Virus record (IMG/VR): IMGVR_UViG_3300007522_000004
Location: 1-35,163 of that record
Length of the DNA: 35,163 bases
Direction: 5' to 3' (one strand)
DNA from: a virus
Both the position numbers and the translations under genes were made by a program. Shown in pieces: positions 6,273-13,417 of the stretch; position 1 is the stretch's first letter; each line of letters opens with the position of its first letter. The notes below the pieces were generated by a model, which did no database searches, was not told the DNA's origin, and saw only the letters and a program-made list of their open reading frames with translations.

Positions 6273-6484
6273 AATTTGTTTATTTCTTCTTTTACATTGT
6301 TTAAATATTCATCATTATAAGAATCATCATCATTGTCCATTTCTGCAAATATTTCTATTGCAATATTTCTCATTTCATTTACACAAATCAAAGCACATTG
6401 TTTTGCTCCGTGAATACCAATATCGGTATAATCAGCATCCATATACTTATCTGTTAATTCCTTTGCTTTTTCTTTTGGGATCAT
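6269..6484 (-). CDS. Hypothetical 71-aa acidic helical protein
   Basis: MIPKEKAKELTDKYMDADYT.., with GAKQCALICVNEM in the middle and an acidic end. Short proteins of the pattern KAKELxxK...AKQCALICVxE recur in Bacteroidota phages and prophages with no assigned function. It sits in the leftward operon and is coupled by ATGA to the beta-barrel gene. Confidence 0.7.
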   Translation of the reverse strand: MIPKEKAKELTDKYMDADYTDIGIHGAKQCALICVNEMRNIAIEIFAEMDNDDDSYNDEYLNNVKEEINKL

Positions 6485-6487
6485 AAT

Positions 6488-6682
6488 TTATAATTTAGTA
6501 ATAAAAAATCGGGGCTTTTCGAGCTGGATTCGCTGCTGATCCAATAGTTCAAATACTTCTATTTGTGCTTTTAGATCCCGTATGTGATTATCAATTTCAT
6601 TTCGCTCGTCTTGGTTCATATTCTCCAGGCGTTTACCGTTCACAAGCCATCTTCCGTTTATAAGTTCTATTGATAGTTTCAT
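6488..6682 (-). CDS. Hypothetical 64-aa protein
   Basis: MKLSIELINGRWLVNGKRLENM.., followed by a charged helix (DERNEIDNHIRDLKAQIEVFELLDQQRIQLEK). The N-terminus reads as a short beta-hairpin. Its start overlaps the end of the HTH gene by 4 nt. I do not recognise the family. Confidence 0.6.
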   Translation of the reverse strand: MKLSIELINGRWLVNGKRLENMNQDERNEIDNHIRDLKAQIEVFELLDQQRIQLEKPRFFITKL

Positions 6683-6879
6683 GATCTATTAAATATTTCA
6701 GCTTCACTTAATCCAGTAAGCTCTGTTATTAATTCAATCCGTTCAATAGTCGTAAGCTTGTCATTTTCGCTCTTAATCCACCTTCTAATGGTCGAATACG
6801 ATTTGCCTAACCTAAGTGATAGTTTTAATTTAATATCCTCGTTAAGGGCTTGTTTTGCTTTTTCAGTTAATTTTATCAT
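6679..6879 (-). CDS. Small helix-turn-helix DNA-binding protein, Cro/CI-like regulator candidate
   Basis: 66 aa. Residues ~19-60 form an HTH pattern: LSLRLGKSYSTIRRWIKSENDKLTTIERIELITELTGLSEAEIF, with a recognition-helix-like STIRRWIK. The protein is only a DNA-binding domain, with no dimerisation or cleavage domain, so it is more Cro-like than CI-like. It is the second gene leftward from the divergent promoter region 7077-7218, which holds repeated TTTTAG/CTAAAA half-sites, so autoregulation and control of the rightward early genes is the likely job. Confidence 0.7.
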   Translation of the reverse strand: MIKLTEKAKQALNEDIKLKLSLRLGKSYSTIRRWIKSENDKLTTIERIELITELTGLSEAEIFNRS

Positions 6880-7076
6880 TATATTTTCTCGTTTAGTTCA
6901 AAATCTAAGTCTATTTGCATTTCTTCCGCTAAATCATTTAATCCCCATATTTTTGCTTTTAATATAAGGTGATTGCAATCTTCTATCCCCTCCAGGGTGT
7001 TTATATCTATTCGGTCAAATGCGTTTCTGAGCCGTGTAGATACAAATTGATTTGATGTATTGGTTTCTGTTTTCAT
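6879..7076 (-). CDS. Hypothetical 65-aa protein, first gene of the leftward operon
   Basis: MKTETNTSNQFVSTRLRNAFDRIDINTLEGIEDC..., ending DLDFELNEKI. It is a mostly helical acidic protein. Its start is ~22 bases downstream of a good Bacteroidota-type promoter and its end meets the HTH gene start, so the two are expressed together. No family recognised. Confidence 0.65.
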   Translation of the reverse strand: MKTETNTSNQFVSTRLRNAFDRIDINTLEGIEDCNHLILKAKIWGLNDLAEEMQIDLDFELNEKI

Positions 7077-7098
7077 AGTTTAAAGTTTAAAGTTTTAA

Positions 7099-7128
7099 CA
7101 AATATACACAAACTTTTAGATATACCAA
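7099..7128 (-). promoter_or_regulatory. Leftward promoter, Bacteroidota type
   Basis: On the minus strand TATATTTG (7106 to 7099) matches the TAnnTTTG -7 consensus of Bacteroidota sigma-A promoters. A TTG (7128-7126) lies 19 nt upstream, the usual -33 distance. Transcription would begin near 7093, giving a ~17-nt leader before the ATG at 7076. Confidence 0.7.
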
Positions 7129-7158
7129 CTAAAAAAAGATATTAATTTTAGTGTCTAA
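7114..7158. promoter_or_regulatory. Candidate operator repeats between divergent promoters
   Basis: TTTTAG (7114-7119) and CTAAAA (7129-7134) form one dyad; TTTTAG (7146-7151) and CTAA (7155-7158) form a second. They lie between the leftward and rightward -7 boxes, where a repressor would control both. Spacer lengths differ (9 and 3 bases), so the actual binding unit is uncertain. The obvious ligand is the HTH protein encoded at 6679-6879. Confidence 0.45.
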
Positions 7159-7173
7159 TTGAATTAAATTGTG

Positions 7174-7181
7174 TATATTTG
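7174..7181 (+). promoter_or_regulatory. Rightward early promoter -7 box
   Basis: TATATTTG matches TAnnTTTG exactly. No clear TTG sits at the usual 19-nt distance, so it may be weaker than the leftward promoter. It lies inside the possible 5' extension of the first rightward ORF (ATG 7171), which favours the ATG at 7219 as the real start. Confidence 0.6.
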
Positions 7182-7218
7182 TATAAGCAATAAAGCTAAA
7201 ACCTTAAATAACAATATT

Positions 7219-7512
7219 ATGAAAACTACAACATTTGAAAAAAGAACAAAAGGAAATTCTAAAAATAGCAATGGATATGGCTATGCAAAAGAATTATTGA
7301 CCACCAAAGAAAGAGTTTATACTTGTCACACTTCTGGAAGTGGAAGATTTACAACAAATATAGACAGAACCGAAAATACCATTGAAATATTAAAAGACGC
7401 TGGGTTAAAATTTGCAGTTGATTTTATTACAGGGAATGACTCTCCAAGAGGTGGAAAGACAGGAAATTATATTGAATTAACTTCTAAAGGAAAAACTAAA
7501 TCAATCAAATAA
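7219..7512 (+). CDS. Hypothetical 97-aa basic early protein
   Basis: Start set at ATG 7219 because a promoter -7 box (7174-7181) overlaps the upstream ATG at 7171. The sequence MKTTTFEKRTKGNSKNSNGYGYAKELL.. is rich in Lys, Gly, Ser and Thr, and the C-terminus is basic (ELTSKGKTKSIK). First gene of the rightward early operon. The family is unknown to me; position suggests an early takeover or regulatory role. Confidence 0.65.
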   Translation: MKTTTFEKRTKGNSKNSNGYGYAKELLTTKERVYTCHTSGSGRFTTNIDRTENTIEILKDAGLKFAVDFITGNDSPRGGKTGNYIELTSKGKTKSIK

Positions 7513-7514
7513 TT

Positions 7515-7850
7515 ATGAAAATTACAAACCCAACTTTCAAAAAACTAATAGAAACTTTGTGCATTCAAGAAACGCATTCACAAGTCATATATATTAAAGG
7601 CTCTTATAAATTTTTTAACTTAGATTGCTATATAGACTTTGAGGGCGATCAAGTGATAATTGACGAATACACAATAGGCACAAACTATTTAGAAATGACA
7701 AAGGAGCAGGCACACCTTTTAGACATGACGGTTATAGAATTAAAAACCAGCTTTTTAAACAATCTTCCTGAAATTGAAGTAGAAGAAGATGTAGTTGAGA
7801 TAGTTGATTTATATGAATTTAACGGAGTTAAAAGAAGCGATTTTATATGA
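7515..7850 (+). CDS. Hypothetical 111-aa acidic early protein
   Basis: MKITNPTFKKLIETLCIQETHSQ.., then beta-rich segments (VIYIKGSYKFFNLDCYIDFEGDQVIIDEYTIG) and an acidic stretch (EIEVEEDVVEIVDLYEF). Only 2 nt separate it from the upstream gene, and its stop overlaps the next ATG (ATGA). No family recognised. Confidence 0.65.
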   Translation: MKITNPTFKKLIETLCIQETHSQVIYIKGSYKFFNLDCYIDFEGDQVIIDEYTIGTNYLEMTKEQAHLLDMTVIELKTSFLNNLPEIEVEEDVVEIVDLYEFNGVKRSDFI

Positions 7851-7999
7851 AAACTACAATATTAAAATACACAACCAGGGATGAAGCATTAAAAATGTTA
7901 AAATGGTATCTCTGTGCAAGCGACAGAATGTATGTACACACGTCTTATTTCTTCGATGAAAAAGATGAACAGCATACTATATTAATGTGTTATTATTAA
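7847..7999 (+). CDS. Hypothetical 50-aa early protein
   Basis: ATG 7847 sits in an ATGA overlap with the upstream gene. The 50-aa product (MKTTILKYTTRDEALKMLKW.., ending HTILMCYY) has a compact alpha/beta pattern. Coupling and normal codon use favour a real gene although it is short. Function unknown. Confidence 0.6.
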   Translation: MKTTILKYTTRDEALKMLKWYLCASDRMYVHTSYFFDEKDEQHTILMCYY

Positions 8000-8018
8000 A
8001 CTTAAAAACTAGAATATT

Positions 8019-8654
8019 ATGGAAAAATTACCTGCAATTAAAGACCTTTACAGCAGTAAAGACCTTGCAATTAAAAATGATGAATTTACAGTACTTATGA
8101 ATCAACCTCCGTCTAAAGACTGGGTAAAAACACATCCCTTTATAAAAGGCTACGATTACTTACCTATTGAGCGGATTGAATACCTTTTAAAGACTATCTT
8201 TAAGAAATACCGTATTGAAATACTCCGGGAGGGTACTTCGTTTAATGGCGTTTACGTTGTGGTTCGTGTTCACTATCTACATCCAATAACCAACGGGATG
8301 GAGTTTCACGACGGAATCGGAGCAGTTGAATTGCAGACTAAAAAAGGCACTTCGCCTGCCGACTTATCAAACATAAATAACGGTGCATTAGGAATGGCGT
8401 TCCCGGTTGCAAAAAGTAGAGCAGTTAAAGATGCTGCAGATCATTTAGGAAAGTTATTTGGCTCAGACCTTAACCGGAAGGATACAATGAATTATACTAT
8501 TGATTTAACGCTACAAGAATTATCACCTGAACACCCGAACTGGGATAAGTGTAAAACCGCTATTGAAAGTGGAGTTTATTCAATTGAGGACATTAAAGAA
8601 AAATACGATATTAACCAAGAAAATGAAAAAATATTATGGAAAAATTCAAAGTAA
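8019..8654 (+). CDS. Rad52/Sak-like single-strand annealing protein
   Basis: 211 aa. The core motif at about residues 100-155 (DGIGAVELQTKKGTSPADLSNINNGALGMAFPVAKSRAVKDAADHLGKLFG) has the arrangement of Rad52-superfamily phage recombinases: a strand with GA, then a helix of small residues ending RAVKDAADHLGKLFG. Such proteins anneal complementary ssDNA in replication-linked recombination. The next two genes are an exonuclease (19-nt overlap) and an SSB-like protein, completing a Red/Sak-type module. The exact superfamily branch cannot be settled by eye. Confidence 0.7.
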   Translation: MEKLPAIKDLYSSKDLAIKNDEFTVLMNQPPSKDWVKTHPFIKGYDYLPIERIEYLLKTIFKKYRIEILREGTSFNGVYVVVRVHYLHPITNGMEFHDGIGAVELQTKKGTSPADLSNINNGALGMAFPVAKSRAVKDAADHLGKLFGSDLNRKDTMNYTIDLTLQELSPEHPNWDKCKTAIESGVYSIEDIKEKYDINQENEKILWKNSK

Positions 8655-9244
8655 GAGCTTCGTCCAGCGGTTTAATAATGACGAACCCGCGTAGCAAATC
8701 AGAAACATTTAGCAAAACCACTTTAACCTTTGTTGAAGATTGGCTTAAAGAACAGATTTACGGAATCAAAAAAGATTTTTCAAGCAAGTACACGCAAAAA
8801 GGAAATCTATTAGAAGATGAGGCAATAGATAAGGCTATTGAATGGCTTGATTTGCCGTTTATTCTGAAAAACGAACTCCCATTATCGGACACGCATTTTA
8901 CAGGAACGCCTGATCTTATCTTGGAAGATGAGGTATTGGATATTAAAGTGAGTTGGGACGCTTTTACTTTTCCTCTTTTTGATAACGAGATACCTACAAA
9001 GGATTATTTCTATCAATTACAAGTGTATATGGCTTTGACGGGCAAGCGCAAAGCAAGACTTGTGTACGTTCTTTTGAACACGCCCGAAGAAATATCTCCG
9101 TGGGAATTAAAACACGATTACAATGAGCTGGATAAGAAGTACCGAATCAAAACCTTTACTATTGAATATGATGAGGTATTGATCGCCGACCTTCGTAAAA
9201 GAGTTGACCAAATTAGAGAATATTTATTAACTATTAAATTATAA
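8636..9244 (+). CDS. YqaJ/lambda-Exo-type PD-(D/E)XK exonuclease
   Basis: 202 aa. An N-terminal RASSSGLIMTNPRSK motif resembles the start of YqaJ-type nucleases. The active site is visible as GTPDLILEDEVLDIKVSWD (residues ~95-115), with Asp followed by DxK, then the conserved YFYQLQVYMALTGKRKARLVYVLLNTP region. It would resect double-stranded ends for the annealing protein encoded just upstream, overlapping by 19 nt. Length is typical of this family. Confidence 0.85.
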   Translation: MEKFKVRASSSGLIMTNPRSKSETFSKTTLTFVEDWLKEQIYGIKKDFSSKYTQKGNLLEDEAIDKAIEWLDLPFILKNELPLSDTHFTGTPDLILEDEVLDIKVSWDAFTFPLFDNEIPTKDYFYQLQVYMALTGKRKARLVYVLLNTPEEISPWELKHDYNELDKKYRIKTFTIEYDEVLIADLRKRVDQIREYLLTIKL

Positions 9245-9248
9245 AACA

Positions 9249-9566
9249 ATGAGCAGTTTATCAGAGATCTACCTTAAGGTAGAAACATTAAAAACTTTAG
9301 CCGATACTTTGGCAAAGAAAGGAGAAAAAGGAATTAGTATTACAATTTCCACAAATGAAGAAACGAATGAATATGGACAAAATATTTCGGCTTTTGTAGC
9401 TCAAACCAAAGAGGAAAGAGATGCAAAAAAAACACGTTTTTATGTAGGAAACGGAAAAGTTTTTTGGAACGACGGGAATATTACCAACGCAGCTAAAAAA
9501 GAAGAAACACACAATGCAACCCCAGAGGGGCAAGTTGCAGACGAGGAAGATGATCTTCCTTTTTAA
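9249..9566 (+). CDS. Single-stranded DNA-binding protein-like
   Basis: 105 aa. A beta-rich core (ISITISTNEE.., NISAFVAQTKEERDAKKTRFYVGNGKVFWNDGNI) is followed by a flexible region and the tail DEEDDLPF. An acidic stretch ending in Pro-Phe is the partner-binding tip of bacterial and phage SSBs. The core is shorter than a full OB-fold SSB, so it may be a minimal or divergent version. The position after the annealing protein and exonuclease supports the call, and it is the last gene before a strong terminator. Confidence 0.65.
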   Translation: MSSLSEIYLKVETLKTLADTLAKKGEKGISITISTNEETNEYGQNISAFVAQTKEERDAKKTRFYVGNGKVFWNDGNITNAAKKEETHNATPEGQVADEEDDLPF

Positions 9567-9586
9567 TATCCCCAAGATACCAATTA

Positions 9587-9611
9587 AACCGCCTATCTGG
9601 GCGGTTTTTTT
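9587..9611 (+). terminator. Intrinsic terminator ending the early recombination operon
   Basis: A perfect 7-bp stem, AACCGCC (9587-9593) with GGCGGTT (9600-9606), encloses a 6-base loop and runs directly into T7. It lies 20 bases after the SSB-like gene and separates it from the repeat-rich control region. Confidence 0.85.
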
Positions 9612-9622
9612 GTTTTATATAA

Positions 9623-9860
9623 GATTTGCAACAGTTGCAACTGTTGCAACCCCCTTAGTTGCATATAGAATATACTATTTATAAGGGTTGACAAAGATTT
9701 GCAACCGAGTTGGTTGCAAGTTGGTTAGTAGTAATTTTTTTTTTAAAATTAAAAAATATTTTTAAAAAACACGATTTGCAACCAACTTAGTTGTAAGTAT
9801 TGATTTTATAGGGTTTACGGAGTTTTTAGGGGTTGCAAATGGTTGCAACCGAGTTGCAAC
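9623..9860. repeat. Iteron array, candidate replication origin
   Basis: About eleven copies of a GTTGCAAC-like word occur in 238 bases: 9625, 9634, 9643, 9658, 9698, 9713, 9775, 9790, 9832, 9842 and 9853 (start positions). GTTGCAAC is its own reverse complement. GATTTGCAAC recurs at 9623, 9696 and 9773 (73 and 77 bases apart), and TTGCAACCGAGTTG occurs twice. An almost pure A/T tract lies at 9729-9770. Iterons plus an AT-rich element upstream of the primase-helicase operon are the classic layout of a replication origin. No ORF covers the region. Confidence 0.65.
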
Positions 9861-9922
9861 TTAAAAAAGTGCTTTATTTTGTAGGAATTTGATATTAATG
9901 TTATTTATATTGATTAATTTAT

Positions 9923-9930
9923 TATATTTG
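9923..9930 (+). promoter_or_regulatory. Promoter -7 box for the structured RNA and replication operon
   Basis: TATATTTG matches the Bacteroidota -7 consensus TAnnTTTG exactly and is identical to the boxes of the divergent early promoters. A -33 TTG at standard spacing is not clear. Transcription would begin near 9936. Confidence 0.6.
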
Positions 9931-9935
9931 TACTT

Positions 9936-10028
9936 CAAGGTGTGGAAACTGAAATCATTATTATTCCCGATAGGATTTTTTCGACCTCCACACCCGAAGA
10001 ATGAATATCGGGATTTTTATTTTTTATT
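9936..10028 (+). ncRNA. Compact ~90-nt structured RNA with its own promoter and terminator
   Basis: GGTGTGGA (9939-9946) is the exact complement of TCCACACC (9987-9994). TCCCGATA (9965-9972) is the exact complement of TATCGGGA (10006-10013). The two 8-bp helices interleave in the order 1-2-1'-2', a pseudoknot, unless they are alternatives. CCCGA (9993-9997) can also pair with TCGGG (10008-10012) to form a terminator hairpin directly before a T-rich run (10014-10029). The unit starts just after a consensus -7 box. It may be an independent small RNA, a leader that attenuates the replication operon, or a regulator of origin firing. I cannot name a family; Flavo-1 and other Bacteroidota RNA families should be tested. 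Confidence 0.6.
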
Positions 10029-10031
10029 TAT

Positions 10032-10241
10032 ATGAAACTATTTATTACAAATAAACCAGATCTTGACACGAACAAGGAATCGGCAATAATACACAAGCTG
10101 GCCTTTGCTGAAATGTCAACAAGTATAGCTGAGGGTTTTATACCGTTGGAAATATTCATAAGCTACTATTCACAAGATTTTTTATTTGAGTTTGTAAATA
10201 AAAAGAATGAATTGTTCTTTTATAAATTCACTCAAATATGA
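10032..10241 (+). CDS. Hypothetical 69-aa protein
   Basis: ATG 10032 is directly after the T-rich end of the structured RNA. MKLFITNKPDLDTNKESAIIHKL.., ending VNKKNELFFYKFTQI, is a mixed alpha/beta acidic protein with many aromatics. It is coupled by ATGA to the primase-helicase gene. Family unknown; probably an accessory replication or regulatory protein by position. Confidence 0.6.
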   Translation: MKLFITNKPDLDTNKESAIIHKLAFAEMSTSIAEGFIPLEIFISYYSQDFLFEFVNKKNELFFYKFTQI

Positions 10242-12520
10242 TAGCACTTTCACGATGTTTACGTTTACTGGACGAGGGGTTTTCGCTCATAACAGTATCG
10301 AACGATAAAGTACCTAACTATGCTTGGCTAAGCCAACAATCAAAACAGTTGTCAAAAACTGAATTTGAAAAACGTTTTAATTATAAAGGCGGGTACATAA
10401 AAAAAGACGGTACGGAAATGCCAGCAACCGAACACGTTGGAATAGTTACTGGGTTCGGCTTTCTTGAATGTTTGGATGTTGATCTAAAAGTATTCAGCAC
10501 GGCCAAAGAACAAAAAGAATGGTGGGACGAGTTTATTTCTTTTGTTGAGGATAATATTTTAGATTTTCACGATAAGTTTGTAATTACTAAAACAAGAAAT
10601 GCTGGCTTTCATATTCTTTACAAATCAAAAAGAGTTGAAGGAAATCGTAAACTCGCAAAATTAAAAGGACATAAAGAGGCTATACTTGAAACACGTGGAC
10701 GGTGGGGTTATGTGTTTATTTATGATAATTTTCTAAAGGATAAAACATATAACGATATTGATTTTATAAGTGATGAGGATCGGGATATACTTTTAAACAT
10801 TGCAGAAACCTACAATTATATTGATCCGGTAAGATTAGATGTACCTAAAAAAACAAAATCCGACTTCAAGACAAGTGAAGGAGATATTACTCCGTGGGAC
10901 GACTTTAATCAAAAAAATAAGGTTTGGGATATTGTAAGCGATGATTTTACAATCGTTAGAAACCTTAATAATAAGTACATAATAAAGCGACACAATGCTG
11001 AAAGTGCGCATAGCGGTTATATTTATAAAGACGAGGATTTGATGTACCTTTTTTCAACCGGTACAATCTACGAACACGAAAAACAATACTCCGCATTTTC
11101 TGCATACGTCCGTAAAAATTTCAACGATGATTTTTCAGAAGCTACAAAGCAAATCTATAAAGATGGATATGGAAGCCGGATAGTAAGAAAGGAAACCGAA
11201 CCAAAGGAAAAAATAATAATTAATAAAAAAGACCTTGAGTTTCCTATTGAGATATTTCCGCAGCCAATACAGACTTATATTTATGAATGTGCCACAACTT
11301 TAAATAGTAACGTAGATTATATGGGTTGCTCGATGCTTTGGTTAATTTCCCTTTGTATAGGGAACAGCTTAAAAATAGAGGTAAAAAAAGGGTGGAACGA
11401 AACCGCCGCGATATGGATGGCCGTTGTAGGAAAAGCCGGAATAGGAAAAACGCCTTCAATATCAAATATCATATTCCCTTTGGAAAAGCAAAACAATCGG
11501 GAAATTTCAAACTACATAAAGGAATTTGAAAAATATGAATACTACGAAAACCTAACGGCAAAAGAAAAAAAGGAACATCCAGAAACCCATAAACCAGTGA
11601 AAAAACAATTCATTGCAAACGATATTACACTCGAAGCATTGGTTTCTTTACACCAAGAGAATGATAATGCAGTAGGGGTTTTTAAAGATGAGCTGGCTGG
11701 CTGGTTTAAGGATATGAATAAATATAAACAGGGTTCGGATCTTGAATTTTGGTTGTCTACGTGGTCAGGCCAAAGCGTAAACCTTAACCGTATAACGCGA
11801 GCCGGTTCTTTTGTTGCAAGTCCTATGATTCCAATTTTAGGAGGTATTCAGCCGAGTATATTTAATTCATTTTATACCGAAGAAAACAAGAATAACGGTT
11901 TTATGGATAGAATGCTTTTATCATATCCCGACCTTGAAGTGGAAAAATACAACGAGGACGAAATGAATTATAATACTATACAATGGTTTCACGATACCGT
12001 AGTTTCATTTTACGAAACAATAAAACATAAAATGATCGTACGTAACAAGGATGGCCAAATAGAAAGCCACGTTGTTAAATTCAATAAGGAATCCAAAAAA
12101 GAATGGATTAGAATATTTAACGAAATAACCGAAATTCAAAATAGCGATTCGGAAAATGAATATATGAAGTCTATGCTGCCAAAACAAAAATCATATATCC
12201 CGCGCTTTGCATTAATGATTAATACAATGGATGGGTTTTTATATCAAAATAAAATACCGAGTGAGATTACCAAAGTAAGTATTTTGAAAGCTGAAAAACT
12301 AAGTAAGTATTTTATTGCAATGGCGAAGAAAGTGAAAGTTGATAGCATTGCTTCTGCGGACATAAAAAAAGTAATACGAAAAAACGAGAACAAAACCAAT
12401 AAGGAAAAATTTGAGATACTGTTTAAAGGAAATCCCGAACTTAATATTAAAGAGGTTTCTGAGCAGTTGGGAATTACCACGCAGGCTATTTATAAATACA
12501 AAAAAGAATTAGGGTTATGA
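10238..12520 (+). CDS. Primase-polymerase/DUF3987 helicase-type replication protein
   Basis: 760 aa. Residues ~1-200 resemble a bifunctional primase-polymerase (AEP) domain, with GIVTGFGFLECLDVD (Asp pair near 79-82) and ITKTRNAGFHILYKSKR with the conserved His. From ~340 to 700 it is a DUF3987-type ATPase/helicase: Walker A GKAGIGKT near residue 398, a Walker B-like GVFKDELAGW near 480, and the downstream GGIQPSIF and NGFMDRMLLSYPD motifs. The last ~40 residues are an HTH (LNIKEVSEQLGITTQAIYKYKKEL) that could bind the adjacent repeats. It should prime and unwind the phage replication fork. Coupled on both sides by ATGA. Confidence 0.85.
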   Translation: MIALSRCLRLLDEGFSLITVSNDKVPNYAWLSQQSKQLSKTEFEKRFNYKGGYIKKDGTEMPATEHVGIVTGFGFLECLDVDLKVFSTAKEQKEWWDEFISFVEDNILDFHDKFVITKTRNAGFHILYKSKRVEGNRKLAKLKGHKEAILETRGRWGYVFIYDNFLKDKTYNDIDFISDEDRDILLNIAETYNYIDPVRLDVPKKTKSDFKTSEGDITPWDDFNQKNKVWDIVSDDFTIVRNLNNKYIIKRHNAESAHSGYIYKDEDLMYLFSTGTIYEHEKQYSAFSAYVRKNFNDDFSEATKQIYKDGYGSRIVRKETEPKEKIIINKKDLEFPIEIFPQPIQTYIYECATTLNSNVDYMGCSMLWLISLCIGNSLKIEVKKGWNETAAIWMAVVGKAGIGKTPSISNIIFPLEKQNNREISNYIKEFEKYEYYENLTAKEKKEHPETHKPVKKQFIANDITLEALVSLHQENDNAVGVFKDELAGWFKDMNKYKQGSDLEFWLSTWSGQSVNLNRITRAGSFVASPMIPILGGIQPSIFNSFYTEENKNNGFMDRMLLSYPDLEVEKYNEDEMNYNTIQWFHDTVVSFYETIKHKMIVRNKDGQIESHVVKFNKESKKEWIRIFNEITEIQNSDSENEYMKSMLPKQKSYIPRFALMINTMDGFLYQNKIPSEITKVSILKAEKLSKYFIAMAKKVKVDSIASADIKKVIRKNENKTNKEKFEILFKGNPELNIKEVSEQLGITTQAIYKYKKELGL

Positions 12521-12672
12521 CATTTACTAATAAAAAATCAGAAGTAAAAAAAATACTTTCAGAAATGAAACCAGACGGTTATATTTTAAAAGGAAAAGAT
12601 AATTTAGGAAGTTTTGAAAACGAATACGATGCTCACTTAGCTTATCAAAGTGAATTAAATAAAATTATATGA
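12517..12672 (+). CDS. Hypothetical 51-aa protein
   Basis: ATG 12517 overlaps the helicase stop and the TGA at 12670-12672 overlaps the next ATG, so it is coupled on both sides. The product (MTFTNKKSEVKKILSEMKPDG.., ending YQSELNKII) is charged and helical. Function unknown, but the arrangement strongly supports translation. Confidence 0.65.
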   Translation: MTFTNKKSEVKKILSEMKPDGYILKGKDNLGSFENEYDAHLAYQSELNKII

Positions 12673-13178
12673 CCAAGGAAAATAAAATAAGATTATTGGA
12701 ATTATATTTGAAAGACAACCGATTGCGTTACCCTCGTTTCCCTGACCATGCAAGACCGATAAAAAAGTACAAAGAGAACGGAGCGAACGCCTTAACCAAT
12801 TGCGTAAAAGATTGGATTAACTTTTCAGGTGGGCAAGCAGAACGCATAAGCACAACAGGACGACCAATTGACAACACGAAAATAAGCACAGATGTTATTG
12901 GGAGGCAAAGGACAATCGGTAGTGTGGAATGGATCCCCGGGACAGGAACTAAAGGCAGCGCGGATATTTCGGCAACGATAAAACCAAAGCCGCAGGAGGG
13001 GAATCTATATTCAGCCTTTGCCGTTTCCGTTAAAATAGAAATAAAATACGGAAAAGACAAACAGTCTGACTTTCAAAAGAAATATCAAGATGCGATAAAT
13101 AATGCCGGAGGGGTTTATTTAATTGTCCGTAATATGGATGACTTTATAGATTGGCATGATAAATTCACAGGAAAATGA
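12669..13178 (+). CDS. VRR-NUC-type PD-(D/E)XK nuclease
   Basis: 169 aa. The catalytic half matches the VRR-NUC pattern: GSADISATI near residue 97 (Asp), VKIEIKYGKDKQS near 120-133 (ExK followed by the conserved QS), then FQKKYQDAINNAGGVYLIVRNMDDF. The N-terminal ~60 residues (RFPDHARPIKKYKENGANALTNCVKDWINFSGG) are less typical. These phage nucleases are proposed Holliday-junction or flap resolvases. Coupled by ATGA to both neighbours in the replication operon. Confidence 0.8.
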   Translation: MTKENKIRLLELYLKDNRLRYPRFPDHARPIKKYKENGANALTNCVKDWINFSGGQAERISTTGRPIDNTKISTDVIGRQRTIGSVEWIPGTGTKGSADISATIKPKPQEGNLYSAFAVSVKIEIKYGKDKQSDFQKKYQDAINNAGGVYLIVRNMDDFIDWHDKFTGK

Positions 13179-13405
13179 GAAACGAAGCTTATAAATACCT
13201 ACCGATACAAACATCAACTAAAGGAAATCCGTACCAAGTTATAGGAGTGTTCCGAGTGCCAAATACCACCGAATGGAATGGAAAGTTTCAAAGCGTGCAA
13301 TGGATTAGGTACGTAGATACAGGAGATAGGTTATGGCTTTGGATGGATGGCAATGGGAAAGTCACAAAGAAACAAATCAAGCAACCTGAGAATTTAATAA
13401 CTTAA
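13175..13405 (+). CDS. Hypothetical 76-aa protein
   Basis: MRNEAYKYLPIQTSTKGNPYQVIGVFRVPN.., rich in Trp (WNGKFQSVQWIRYVDTGDRLWLWMDGNGKV), suggesting a small beta-sandwich or SH3-like fold. It overlaps the nuclease gene by ATGA, so it may act with it. No family recognised. Confidence 0.65.
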   Translation: MRNEAYKYLPIQTSTKGNPYQVIGVFRVPNTTEWNGKFQSVQWIRYVDTGDRLWLWMDGNGKVTKKQIKQPENLIT

Positions 13406-13417
13406 ATAAATAATAAG

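Noticed and set aside
9623-9860. CRISPR array
   Set aside because: Repeats are 7-10 bases long and irregularly spaced, without repeat-spacer periodicity, and no cas genes are present; iterons fit better.
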